Positions 11,945 through 22,138 of a DNA stretch of 64,000 nt are shown here, one piece after another. Below the pieces are notes generated by a model. That model was given only the letters and a program-made list of their open reading frames with translations, made no database searches and was not told the origin of the DNA. The DNA comes from Heliocidaris tuberculata (taxonomy: Eukaryota; Echinodermata; Echinoidea; Camarodonta; Echinometridae): assembly GCA_025618425.1 (NCBI GenBank), contig CM046848.1:32305802-32369801 (forward strand), in the 5' to 3' direction. The position numbers and the translations under genes are program-made. Each line of letters opens with the position of its first letter. Position 1 is the first letter of the stretch.

Positions 11945-12360
11945 TTTACCCCCTGACAACTGCCCCCTGGACAACTACCCCCTGGACAACTACCCCCCGG
12001 ACAATTACCCCCAGGACAATTAACCACCCCCGGACAACTACCCCCAGGACAATTACCCCCCCCCCCCCCGACAACTACCCGAGAATTCTGGGGTAGTTGT
12101 CCGGGGGGGGGCGATTAATTGTCCACGGGGTTATGGGGGGGCTAAAATTTTGTTATGGGGGGTATCGGGGTAATCGTCATTTTTTTTGGGGGGGGGGGGG
12201 TGGGGTAGGTTTTCCTGGGGTTAATTATCCGGAGAGTAATTTTCCTGCGGGGAGGGGGGGGGGGGGTAGTCGTCGTGGGGGGAGGGGAAGTTTTCCTGGG
12301 GGTAATTGTCCTAGGGGGGTAGTTGTCCGGGGGATAGTTTTCCAGAGGGTAGTTGTCCTA
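11945..12360. repeat. Inverted minisatellite (GGACAACTACCCCC then its complement)
   Basis: About ten imperfect copies of a 14-16-base C-rich unit (GGACAACTACCCCCT type) occupy 11945-12078. After a centre near CGAGAATTCT the complementary G-rich unit (GGGGTAGTTGTCC type) continues to about 12357. The whole forms one giant imperfect hairpin with G-quadruplex-prone runs. A sister array sits at 15836-16185. The glycine-rich frame at 12097-12414 is an artefact. Confidence 0.9.
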
Positions 12361-12719
12361 GAATCTCGTAGAGATAATAGTCATTATCCCCAAGAACCAG
12401 TGACATTACCATGAGCACCCTGGGACCAAAGGAATCCCCCTTTAGTTCAGTGTTCCCGTGACCCTCCCCTTTGCCAAAAACCCCAGGCACTCCTCTTTGT
12501 ACATTGACACCTACAAAATAATATGAGGTAAAAAAATACGATGCAAAAATCACCATAAGATTTATTCATGTTAACATTGTTAAAACCCATTCTTGTATAG
12601 CACTGCTTCACAATGATTACACTGCAGCCTCCCCCTCATCAGAGATGAAGATGAGGCACTAAAGTTCGTACGCTTCGCTCGCTCGTAAAATTAAAAAACA
12701 AGATACCAAGCAAAAAAAC

Positions 12720-13060
12720 TCATGTCTCAGCAGCGAGATACATGAATATTCTCATATGTGGGCAGCGGGATGTCCAGCTATCCTTATCTTTGGGCAGGAA
12801 GGTGCCCAAATATAACAACTTTTATGATTATCTAGTTTATTATGGCGAAATCACATTTCAGAGACAATAAAGTGTCTTGTTTTTTGCTCGTTAGCAAGAT
12901 TCAGATACGGTACGGGCAGCAAATACCCTCATACCAGGGCAGTAAGGTGCCCGAATATCCTCATATTTGGCAGCGAGATTTCCGATTATACAATTTGCAT
13001 ATCTATTTTGATAACGAAATAACATTTCTACTATGATAAAGTGCGTAGGCCTATATTTTT
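12720..13060 (+). repeat. Diverged direct repeat, unit about 175 bp, two copies
   Basis: The copies share GGGCAGCGGGATGTCC, then a GGCAG.AAGGTGCCC phrase, then an ACGAAATAACATTTC-like phrase and AATAAAGTG. TTCGCTTCGCT-type phrases sit just outside at about 12668 and 13074. A C homopolymer lies at about 13140-13172. There is no gene. Confidence 0.6.
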
Positions 13061-13648
13061 AATTTTGTGGTCGTTCGCTTCGCTTACTCAAAATGTAGAA
13101 ACAGGGTGGTTGATATTCGGGCAAGAAGCGTCATTCCCCCCCTCCCCCCCCCCCCCCCCCCCCCCCCCCCCTCTCTCCGTCATCTTCAAGAACGCTCCGC
13201 GGCCTCTGTCCTATCCAAGATAATTTAAACAGAATATTGTAATGAACACTGATGAAATAAAAACAGTTTATAAACCCTGACCCCTAAAAGGTTCAATCCA
13301 CAATTAATTGGTTTTGAGAGAACTTTACTCCTTATACTTTACCGAAGTTAGACCAATTTGCCAATTTGCCTAACATCATTTCTGATACCTTAATGATAAA
13401 TTTTGAGCCCACGGCTCCAAAATCAGTAATAAAAAGAAAAGGTTTACAGCCTATATCAGTGAGCAGTAGCATGTTTTCATTAGGAGACTAACGAAATTTT
13501 CATTTATAGAAAATTCCGTTGATATTCTTATTTCACCATTTTAAGCCGGGCTATAAGAAAGACATCGACGAAGGAAGCACGGGAAAACAAGGGCCTCTTC
13601 ATTCTAAGCTATGCATGATGTGGGGCGGCTCATCGTCATCTTAGATGA

Positions 13649-13948
13649 GGGGTGGATCCAAGGCCTGTGGGGGAATATTTTCACCCCGAGTGATATATTT
13701 GTCCGCAAGGTCCCTTTTTGGTTGGGGTCCACTTTTTAAAGTTGATTAAATAATCAAAACATATATGATGACATTGCTAAATTTAGTGTATAAAACGGCA
13801 ATTTTTGAAGGTTCAAAATGGCTAACTCTCGGGAGCTTCAGGGGGCTCCATCCAGTGGACCCCACTCACTTAGGGGCTTTGTGGACACATATATCACTCG
13901 GGTTAAAAACAATACCCCCCCCCCCCCCAGAGGCCTTGGAGCCACCCC
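13649..13948. mobile_element. MITE with about 55-bp terminal inverted repeats
   Basis: The left end GGGGTGGATCCAAGGCCTGT is mirrored by AGGCCTTGGAGCCACCCC at the right. Pairing extends through the CCCGAGTGATATAT block (mirrored as ATATATCACTCGGG). A GGGGTCCACT block inside also pairs. Length is 300 bp. The region 13180-13640 holds no feature. Confidence 0.75.
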
Positions 13949-14171
13949 TCTGGAATGTCAATATTTGAACCATCTAACCTAATAGAATGAATTCAGTGTT
14001 CTAAGCCTGCTGTCGCCTTTTCAATATTATTTAGTGATAATGATATGATTTATTGACTGGCATTTTTGTGGCATTCCTTAAACGGTGAGTCCAGCCTCAT
14101 AACAAGTAGAAGAAAAGAAAGTTATTAGAAGGTCTTCACCCCGAAATCTATGTTCTTGTGAACGTTATATG

Positions 14172-14172
14172 C

Positions 14173-14236
<64 letters not shown>
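14172..14236. repeat. (TA)n microsatellite
   Basis: About 32 TA dinucleotides in a row, followed by TATACATATATT. Confidence 0.95.
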
Positions 14237-14239
<3 letters not shown>

Positions 14240-14284
14240 TATACATATATTTGTATCGATTTCCATGGTATCCGTTATTCATGT

Positions 14285-14665
14285 AAATTAACGGAACAGC
14301 CCCTGAATATAACAAGTCTTTATTACGTCATTATCAACCCACACGAACCCTACGATCTTCCAACTCTGGTCTTTTACAAGTTCCGCTTTCTACGAAATCT
14401 TGGGGGGGGGGGGGGAACGAGCTTATGCTCATGCCGGACCAGCCCTGTGGAATTCACTTCCTCAGGAGCTGAAGAACTCCAACTCCTTTTAAAGCAACCT
14501 GAAATCCTATTTGTTCAATCTTGTATTTTGAAGACAGATATTTTCTGTTGTTATTCATTCTCTTGTTATGTTTGTATAATTTTCTTTATGTTGTAAAGCG
14601 CCTTGAGCATTCAATCAAAATGGATAATGGCGCTATAGAAATCTTATGTATTATTATTATCATGA
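14285..14665 (+). mobile_element. LINE 3'-end remnant (RT C-terminus and tail)
   Basis: With frame changes the sequence reads as the terminal segment of a CR1/L2-like RT: an RTLRSS block at about 14345, a G run insertion at 14402, an ERAYAHAGPALWNSLPQEL-like block at about 14417-14475, and a final NLKSYLFNL-like block. It is followed by the GCGCCTTGAGCA...GGCGCTATAGAAAT 3' terminus and an ATT-repeat tail at 14650-14662. LINE B at 18808-20482 has the same terminus and tail, so this is a degraded relative. Confidence 0.75.
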
Positions 14666-14699
14666 ATGTAATTATTTATCAATTTTTCATGATTCATTC

Positions 14700-15835
14700 A
14701 ATTTGAATTAAAAATTGGCTGCTCCAGTTGGAAATAATGAAGGTATCACTAAGCACCCCAAAAACATAGTTTTCTGACATAATTGGCGAAACAAATAATA
14801 AAGAATAACAATAATAACGTCTAATTTTATTTGGGTGTATTAGATTTACAAACAATGATTTAAATTCTTTGGTATTATATCTAGGTCACATTAACGCTGT
14901 GTCTCTGACTTTCAAAGTAATTTCTCTTTGAAAAATTACCCCAAAAATAAAAAAATAAAATGAAAATGAACATTGAATAACAGTTGCCATGGCAACTTAT
15001 AGAAACATAATACATTGTATACATCAGTATTGTTCTATAACATGCAGAATATCATTCTGAACAGAGTCTCTAAGTTTCATTGAATTGGGATTATGACAAA
15101 AAAAGTTACAGCCTAGAAGGTAAAACTTTGTGCGCGCAATGTGCTAACACTGAGTGCAAGATTTTCATATTATGTGCTATATAATCAACCTTTCCCAATT
15201 GTTTTGAGACGGTTTCTTTCACAATTCAATCTCATGACCAGAACTCAACTTTATCTTTAAGATGTCATAATGTACATCATGTACATCATGACCCCTAACA
15301 AAATAAATGTATGTTTTCGTCACCTTTAAAACCATGTTGATTTTTTTCCAGTTAACATCTTAAATATCTTGAAGTACATTATAAAGAAGGTAAAAACAGC
15401 AACAATTCATCTAAATTATATCACAATACGTAAATAAAGAAAAATATAAGGTAAAGATTTTAACCAGTTCTAGTAACACCCAGAGTTTATGATCGGATAC
15501 ATGATCTTCATATAGATGAAAAACAAGTCAGAAAGACAAATCATATAATGTACATGTAAACACAAAACAGACAATAAAGTGATATTCACATATTCTGTAT
15601 ACAGTATTTATACTCTTTTATCAATGTGAAATCACATTGTTGTCATCGGATGTCCGATCACCACTAAGTTCACATCAATATTCAGTGTTGCAAGTTCAAG
15701 GTTCAAATCATAGTGTCTAAAGCTTACCAACACAGTACACTGAAGCCACTAATGTTACGACATTGGATTTTTAAAAATCACCTATTATCAGAGTGTAGCT
15801 TGTATTATTATTTATAAATTTGTTGAATACGGTTC
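14700..15835. other. AT-rich intergenic DNA, no gene seen
   Basis: No frame of interest, no clear repeat structure. A GTACATCATGTACATCATG short tandem phrase lies near 15270. Confidence 0.5.
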
Positions 15836-16185
15836 TAGGACACCTACCCCCTGGACAACCACCCCCCGGATAACCACCCCTAGGATAACCACCCTCTAGG
15901 ACAACTACCCCCTAGGACAACTACCCCCTAGGGCAAACACCCTCTAGGACGACTACACCCCGGGACAATTACCCTCTAGGATGATTACCCCCCGACTAAC
16001 TACCCCCTAGGGCAACCACCCTCTAGGACAACTACCCCCGGACAACTACCCCCCAGACAACTACCCCCTAGGACACATGTCCGGGGGGTAGTTATCCGGG
16101 GGTAGTTGTCCTAGAGGGTGGTTGTCCTAGGGGGTAGTTGTCTGGGGGGTAGTTGTCCGGGGGGTAGTTGTCCTAGAGGGTGGTT
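15836..16185. repeat. Second inverted minisatellite of the GGACAACTACCCCC family
   Basis: About 14 copies of a C-rich unit (GGACAACTACCCCCTA and variants such as GGATAACCACCCC) fill 15836-16072. The centre is ACATGT at about 16077. About six complementary G-rich units follow to 16185. It directly abuts the 5' edge of LINE A. The unit is the same as in the 11.95-12.36 kb array. Confidence 0.9.
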
Positions 16186-16189
16186 GAGA

Positions 16190-17071
16190 TAGTGTCATCA
16201 CAGCAGATACATCGGGGGACTCACTGTGGTCAGAGGGGAGTCAACACTAAAAATCTTCAGTATATCAGGACTGTTGACCTGAGCTCGAAAGTACCATTAC
16301 ACCTTACGAACACTCGATCAATTCGTAACAAAACTGTGGAAATTTATGACTATATTATTGATGAAGATGTAGATATCTTAGTCATCACAGAGACATGGTT
16401 CTTTGCGGATGACCCAGCAGTCATTCAAGGACTTAAATCTTCTGGATACTCCTTCATGAACATTGCAGTGGTAATGATCATCATGGCATTGGGATATTGT
16501 ATAAGACACATCTGAACTTGAGACTGACGAAATTGGACTCTCCATCAGTGACATTTGAGTCAGCGCATGTGGTTGATGAGAAAAAAGGACTTCACCTATT
16601 TACCATATATAGACCACCCCCATCTTCAGTGAATGGCTTTACTACAAAAGCTTTTCTTGATGAAGTTGATGAGTTCTTTGGGAGATGCGCCATGCTTAGT
16701 GGTCACATGTCATAGTTGGTGACTTCACTGTCCACGTGGATCAACCAGATCTTCCGGATAGTCGGCAGTTCCTTGATCTCATCAGTGCATCAGGATTCCA
16801 ACAGCACATTACGCCAACTCATCAGCATGGACATACCCTTGACTTGGTGACTCATGCAGACAACATCTTGCATAACTGTAGGGTTCTTGGTAAAGGCATA
16901 TCAGACCACTATGCCATTAGCTGTGACCTGAATCTAGAGAAGTCGCATGCAAGGAGGACTCAAGTTACATCTAAGAACTATCGCTTGATCAATAAAGAGA
17001 GTTTTATTGATGAACTTATTGCAGTTGTACCAAGTATATCACAATTTGATGATGTTAATGATCAGGTTTAA
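16190..17071 (+). pseudogene. LINE A endonuclease domain (EEP family), frameshifted
   Basis: Three consecutive frames give the domain in order. 16180-16515 has LHLTNTRSIRNKT and VDILVITETWF, the N-terminal EEP block with the metal-binding Glu in TETW. 16497-16715 has LHLFTIYRPPPSS, the central 'YRPP' block. 16736-17071 has PDSRQFLDLISASGFQQHI, HTLDLVTH and GKGISDHYAISCDL, where SDH is the C-terminal catalytic Asp-His. The expected GDFN block is replaced by 'VGDFTVHVDQPDLP' split across a stop near 16715. In LINEs this enzyme nicks target DNA for target-primed reverse transcription. Frameshifts make it non-functional. Confidence 0.85.
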
Positions 17072-18807
17072 TTCTTCAGTAAGGCTATTTGTGATGTTCT
17101 TGACCGATATTGTCCGGTTTCTGTTCGGATGAGAAGAGATAGACCATGTGGACCATGGTATGATGAATAATATCCACCTGCTTAAGAGAAAAAAGAGGAA
17201 ATCTGAGAGGAAATGGAGAAAAACAAATCTAAGAACTGATCGTGACATCTTTGTCAGAAAGATGAACTTAATGCTGCTATAGTAAAATCCAAGCGTAGCT
17301 ATTTTACTAATCTGCTTCTTGAAGCTAATTGTAAAACTATGTATTCTACTATACATTCACTTCTTGGTACATCGAAAAAGATCCTCCCTTACTCTGATGA
17401 TCATACAGAGCTAGCAAACAAATTTGCAGGTTTCTTTGATGAGAAGATCTCTAAGATCAGGACTGTTCTAGATGAAAAGGAGCAGGGTCTTCAGACCTCT
17501 GGTATCGTTGAGGCTATATGGAGAGACATCAATGTAAGACTAGTTTCTCCACGTTTGTTTATGTCTGTCCATCAGATGTTAAAATGATTGTTGCTAAATT
17601 AGCAATTAAAAGTTGTTTTCTAGACCCAATGCCAACCGGGCTTGTTGAAGAAAATATTGATGCATTGGTTTCTTCACTTGTGCTCTTAACAAATTCCTCT
17701 TTGAGGAGTGGTGTGTTCCCAGACAAATTTAAAGAAGCTATTGTAATACCCTGTCTCAAAAAATCAACTCTGGATTCTCTTGAGTTGGCAAACTATAGAC
17801 CTGTGTCTAATCTTGCATTTCTGTCCAAAGTGCTTGGGACTGTTGTATCGAAACAGTTGGCCACACATCTGGATCGTTGTAATCTACATGAATTGTTACA
17901 ATCTGCATGTAAAGCAAATCCTAGTACAGAGTCGGCATTACTTCGAGTTAAGCATGATTTATTATTTATTGTTAGCTATGAATAACAAACAAGGTGTAAT
18001 TATGGTCCTGCTTGACTTGAAGTCTGCGTTTGACACCATTGATCATTTAGTGTTGTTGGAACGATTGCAGGCCGATTTCTTTTTGTCTGGTACAGTACTT
18101 CACTGGTTTCAATCATACTTAGAGGGTCGATCATTTGCAGTATCTGTTGGTAATCATTTGTCTCATACATTTAGTTTAAAGTACGGCGTTCCTAAAGGTT
18201 CTGTATTGGGGCCTCTGTTATTTACTTTGTACTTAAGACCACTTGGTGACATTTTGAGGAATAATGGTGTTGATTTTCATCTATATGCTGATGATGTTCA
18301 GTTGTATTATTCATTTAACCCCAAATCTTCCAGTAGCTTTCAGAAGGCAATATTATTGATAGAGAAATGTGTTAGTGAAGTTAATGAATGGATGATAAGG
18401 AATAAGTTACTCATGAATGAACAAAAACAGGGTCTCTTTTGGTTATTTCTCCTAGACTTCGACATTATTTACCTGATCATGTGAATTTGTTAGTTGATGA
18501 TGCTATAGTTGAACCTTCTGAATCAATGAGAACTCTTGGTGTTGAACTGGACTCTTCTTTAACTATGTCTCAACAGGTTACTTCACTTTGTAAGTCACTG
18601 AATTTTCATTTGTCATGTTTGTATAACGTATCTAGGGTTAGGAGGATGTTGACTAACGAGGCGTGCCATCATGCTATTCGTTCCCTTGTTTTAAGCCGTC
18701 TCGATAATGCTAATTCTCTCTTGATCAACATAAATGTTACAGATATCAATAGACTACAACGAATTCAGAATCGTGCTGCCCGTATTGTCTCAAATGCAAG
18801 GAAATAT
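17072..18807 (+). pseudogene. LINE A reverse transcriptase, 5' and central part, frameshifted
   Basis: The linker (17072-17500) is in broken frames. RT fingers appear at about 17518-17985 (an LKKSTLDSLELANYRPVSNL block, where NYRPVS is diagnostic). Palm motifs follow at about 17985-18484: LLDLKSAFDTIDH holds the first catalytic Asp, YGVPKGSVLGPLLF is the template-grip block, and HLYADDVQLY carries the YADD catalytic box at 18284-18295. The thumb continues at 18439-18807 with LGVELDSSLTMSQQV and IQNRAARIVSNARKY. The last block continues at 20483. At least three frame changes are present. Confidence 0.9.
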
Positions 18808-20482
18808 CACTTCCTCTTCCTTAGAAGTAATACGACCTACTAACCTTGATGAAATTTTGTCACTCTTACGTAAATTGCCCCCAAGTCATGTCAATTAGAC
18901 CCTGTTCCCACTAAATTATTAAAGGATTGCTCCTCCACATTCGCTCCCATCCTCTCCTACTTGGTTAATTTGAGTTTAGAGCAGGCACATGTTCCTTCTT
19001 CATTGAAAACTGCTTATTTTACTCCGTTGTTGAAGAAACCTTCTCTGGACCGAAATTTCCTCCAAAATTATCGACCAGTTTCAAACTTATCTTTTTTGTT
19101 CAAAATTCTTGAAAGGGTTGTGTTTTCTCGTCTTTCGGATTATTTCCTGGCCAATGATTTGTTTGACCCTTTCTAATCGGCTTACAGACCCCATCATCTG
19201 ATCATAGCGTGGAAACACTGCTTGTGAATGTGTCCAACCACATCCTGCAAGGGATGGATAGAGGGTACTCAACCAGCAACTGCTCTCTTGCTCCTAGACT
19301 TGTCCTCCGCCTTCGACACTATCAATCATACTATTCTTTTGAACACACTTAGTTCATTTGGTGTCAAGGGTGAGGCATACAAATGGTTCGAGTCCTATCT
19401 CTCATACCACTCTCAGATCGTTTGTATAAATGGTTGCAAATCAGTTGCTTTGCCTCTCTATTGTGGAGTACCACAGGGTTCTATGGGCGGGCCGACTCTT
19501 TTTTGATTTTATTTAATTGGATTGCGATAAGTTCTGCTGCAACATGGCATAGATTATCATATTTATGCAGACGATATTCAACTCATGATTTCCTTTAATT
19601 CAGATCAATCCGCTGTGGAAAGGGCTGTTCATCGCCTTGAATCATGCATGGTTGATGTTCACGATTGGATGCTCGCACGTTCTCTGAAACTGAATTCAGA
19701 TAAATGTGAATTCCTGATATTTGGTTCTAAAGCGCAGCTTAGTAAAATTGATATTAATTCCATCTCATTTTCTGGCCACACAATTTATTTGTCACAAACT
19801 TGTCGCAATCTTGGTGTTATGTTTGACTCATATATGACAATGTCTAATCAAATTTCAAATATCTGCAGATCAGTTAGGTACCAATTACGCAATATCGGTT
19901 TTATTCGGAAATATTTGTCCAAGTCTGCCACTGAAAAGATAGTTCACGCTTTAATTTCCTCCCGTCTCGACTTTGGCCCTGTCCTTCTGTTCAATTTACC
20001 CCAAAATCTGTTGTCCAAGCTCCAGAAGCTTCAAAATGCTGCGGCTCGCATTGTTACTCTGTCCACCAGACGTACTCATATCTCCCCTGTTTTGCAGTCG
20101 CTACACTGGCTCCCTGTCAAACATCGCATTATTTTCAAAATTTTGTTGCTCACTTTTCACTGCGTTCACGGTTCTGCTCCCCAATACAATACTTCTTTAA
20201 TTCAAATTTACACCTCCGCGAGATCTTTGCGCTCATCCACTCTCAATTCTCTTGTGATCCCTAAAGTCGCAAAATATTTGGGGGAAAGATCATTTGCCCA
20301 TGCGTGTCCTAAATTATGGAATAGCCTTCCTGAAGACATCAAAAAGTGCATAACATCTGATTCTTTTAAAAATCATGTAAAAACATTTCTGTTTAATTCT
20401 TAATTAATTTCTACAAGCACCTTGAGCACTCCACAGAGTGGATTTGGCGCTATATAAGTCACATTTATTATTATTATTATTT
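18808..20482 (+). mobile_element. LINE B: 5'-truncated Jockey-superfamily element nested in LINE A
   Basis: LINE B begins in the linker just before RT (a conceptual LEVIRPTNLDEILSLLRKLP). It continues with an NYRPVSNLSFLFKILERVV finger block (18961-19176), [17 protein letters not shown] (19228-19506), a [15 protein letters not shown] block, a YADD box at 19564-19575, and a long intact thumb/C-terminal frame of 272 codons (19585-20403) with WMLARSLKLNSDKCEFLIFG, RNLGVMFDSYMTMSNQI and LQSLHWLPVKHRIIFK. The 3' end is CACCTTGAGCACTC...GGCGCTATATAAGTC followed by an ATT-repeat tail (20463-20482). Stops and frameshifts occur at about 18890, 19180 and 19506. Confidence 0.9.
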
Positions 20483-20945
20483 AATATGATCATGCGTCTC
20501 CCTTGTTAAGACAACTTCATTGGTTGCCTTTCCCCAAGAGAATAATGTTTAAAGTTGCACTGTTTGTTTATCATTCCATTCATAATTTAGCCCCACACTA
20601 CATTTCGAGTTTGTTTCGCCTATCCAGCAGTCACGTTATTCATTACATTCAAGGTCAGACCCTCTTCTTCAAATCCCCCACATTAATTCGAAGAAAGGTC
20701 AATAAAATATAATTTTTTTCCGGTCCTAATATTTGGAATAGTCTACCCTTAAACATTCGTTCCTGCCCTTCAGTTGAATCTTTCAAAAGAAATCTTAAAA
20801 CTTATTTGTTTTCTCTATGATTGGATTTGGTTGTGTGCACTTGGAGAGCAAAATAATTACTTTGTTTCATTTTTTCTTATTGTAAAGCGCCTTGAGCATG
20901 GTTTTATGGAAAGGCGCTATATAAATACCAATATGTATGTATGTA
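20483..20945 (+). pseudogene. LINE A continuation: RT C-terminus and 3' UTR
   Basis: The frame reads LLRQLHWLPFPKRIMFKVAL (20503 onward), then HSIHNLAPHYISSLF, a stop, and in another frame GPNIWNSLPLNIRSCPSVESF and KTYLFSL ending at about 20817. These are the usual last blocks of a CR1-like RT. The UTR then gives the GCGCCTTGAGCATGG...AAGGCGCTATATAAATA terminus and a TATG tail. Together with 16190-18807 this completes LINE A around the nested insertion. Confidence 0.85.
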
Positions 20946-21167
20946 TGTATGTTTGGTCTTAGAGAGACCAACGGTTTTGTAAACCTTCGGTCATGACGGA
21001 AGTCTTCTCTTTTAGGCCTAAAGCTAACAGAGTTCAATTTTGCAACGGACAATACTGCTCTAACCACATTAACTAGACTATAAGCTCTTTCCGGACAGGA
21101 CATCATGCTCATACGCCCATTGCATAATGAAACATATCCATAATCCTAACCATATTGGGATTCAGGA

Positions 21168-21610
21168 CAATATGGGCCATCGGTCTTACTGCCCATTGGT
21201 TTGATAAAAACCGAATGACAGTGGGGTGTAAGGCGTAAGGCCCATTGGTCCTACTGCCTATTATTCCGATTAACACCTGCCATCATGTGATATAGGGTAT
21301 AAGGCCCACTGGTCCTACATTGTCCATTAATCTTGTGAAAGATTAGCCATTATAGTGGGATATAGGGCATGAGGCCCATCGGTTCTACTCAGTGGCGTAC
21401 CCAGGATTTTTTAAAGGGGGTGTCTTTTTACTCAAAAATTTCTCTGACAAGTAAAAAAAAAAGGGTTATCGGCATGTTGGCGTTAAAAATAAGTTTATGC
21501 TTCATTTATAAAGGAGGTGTTTTAACACCTAAAGGGGGGTGTTTCAACACCTAAAACACCCAAAACACCCCCTCGGTACGCCTATGGTCCTACTGAAATA
21601 GGTCACTCTG
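21168..21610 (+). repeat. Minisatellite, unit about 64-70 bp, about 4 copies, split by a transposon
   Basis: A GGCCCATTGGTCCTACTG landmark recurs at about 21173, 21239, 21302 and 21372. Each is followed by a variable stretch and a GGGATATAGGGCATGAG-like phrase. The last unit is interrupted at 21390 by a small hAT-like element and resumes at 21587 with GTCCTACTGAAATA. Confidence 0.75.
21390..21586. mobile_element. Small non-autonomous hAT-like element (197 bp)
   Basis: The left end CAGTGGCGTACCCAGG pairs with the right end CGGTACGCCTATG. It is flanked by GTTCTACT (21382-21389) and GTCCTACT (21587-21594), an 8-bp target duplication with one mismatch. The CAGTGGCG start and 8-bp duplication are typical of hAT elements. 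Its interior is a run of GGGGTGT/ACACC phrases with no coding capacity. Confidence 0.75.
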
Positions 21611-21966
21611 GTGTTGTTCAGGTTGTTGTTTGGTGGTTTTTCCGTTGTATTGTTGGTCTCGGCCCCGTTTAATTTACGATTGATATCAATCACAACTCTG
21701 CACATAAGATACAGGAGAATATAAATTTGCGATTGATTGTCGGACTTGCAATTGATTCGGATCCCTAGCTCGCAACTGTTTATAAGACGGGGCCCTGGTT
21801 TCGCTCTTTTCGATATGAAAGAGGTATAACTCTCGCTTCCTAGCATTTCATAGGTACGAATTACATGAATTATTTCTACAACGAAAAAAATCTGCGTTTC
21901 CAATATCATGGCAAGATTCAATTAACAATATCCATTTTTTCCTCTTGTATATTTCCACATTCTCAG

Positions 21967-22138
21967 ACACGTCATGTTGTCATCAAAAAGGGTCTTCGTG
22001 GTCATATCACTCTTAATGTTGATATCGATTTCGGTAATAGACCAGTATAGTAAGACGCAGGTGATACGGATGTATTTTTTTTCGCCAGGGGATTATTCTC
22101 AGCAGGGAGGATCCAACCTCTCGTCTTCCTGTTTTCAG
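21967..22138 (+). CDS. NXPE-like: NXPE-like gene 1, exon with start codon
   Basis: An acceptor (CCTCTTGTATATTTCCACATTCTCAG) ends at 21966, seven bases before the ATG at 21974, so at least one untranslated exon lies upstream. The 55 codons encode a short basic N-terminus (MLSSKR) and a hydrophobic segment (about residues 7-22), read here as a signal anchor. The donor is CAG|GTAAAA at 22139, phase 0. The start was chosen because it is the first ATG after the acceptor, precedes the membrane segment, and matches the gene 2 start exactly in context. Confidence 0.7.

Larger units (their letters stand above)
16190..20945 (+). mobile_element. LINE A: Jockey-superfamily (CR1/L2-like) retrotransposon, interrupted by LINE B
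   Basis: LINE A runs from an apurinic-endonuclease-like domain through RT to a 3' end with the AGCGCCTTGAGCA...GGCGCTATATAAAT terminus and a TATG-repeat tail at about 20932-20950. LINE B (18808-20482) interrupts it. The RT sequence stops after a conceptual ARKY at 18807 and resumes at about 20485 as DHASPLLRQLHWLPF, which restores the expected order of RT C-terminal motifs. A short AATAT occurs at both junctions as a possible target duplication. The protein is broken into at least seven frames, so the copy is dead. The 5' edge abuts the minisatellite. Confidence 0.85.

Noticed and set aside
12097..12414. Glycine-rich 105-codon frame
   Set aside because: It is the translation of a G-rich minisatellite with homopolymer runs.
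15690..15720. Possible tRNA B-box (AAGGTTCAAATCATAG)
   Set aside because: No A-box, acceptor stem or cloverleaf could be drawn around it.
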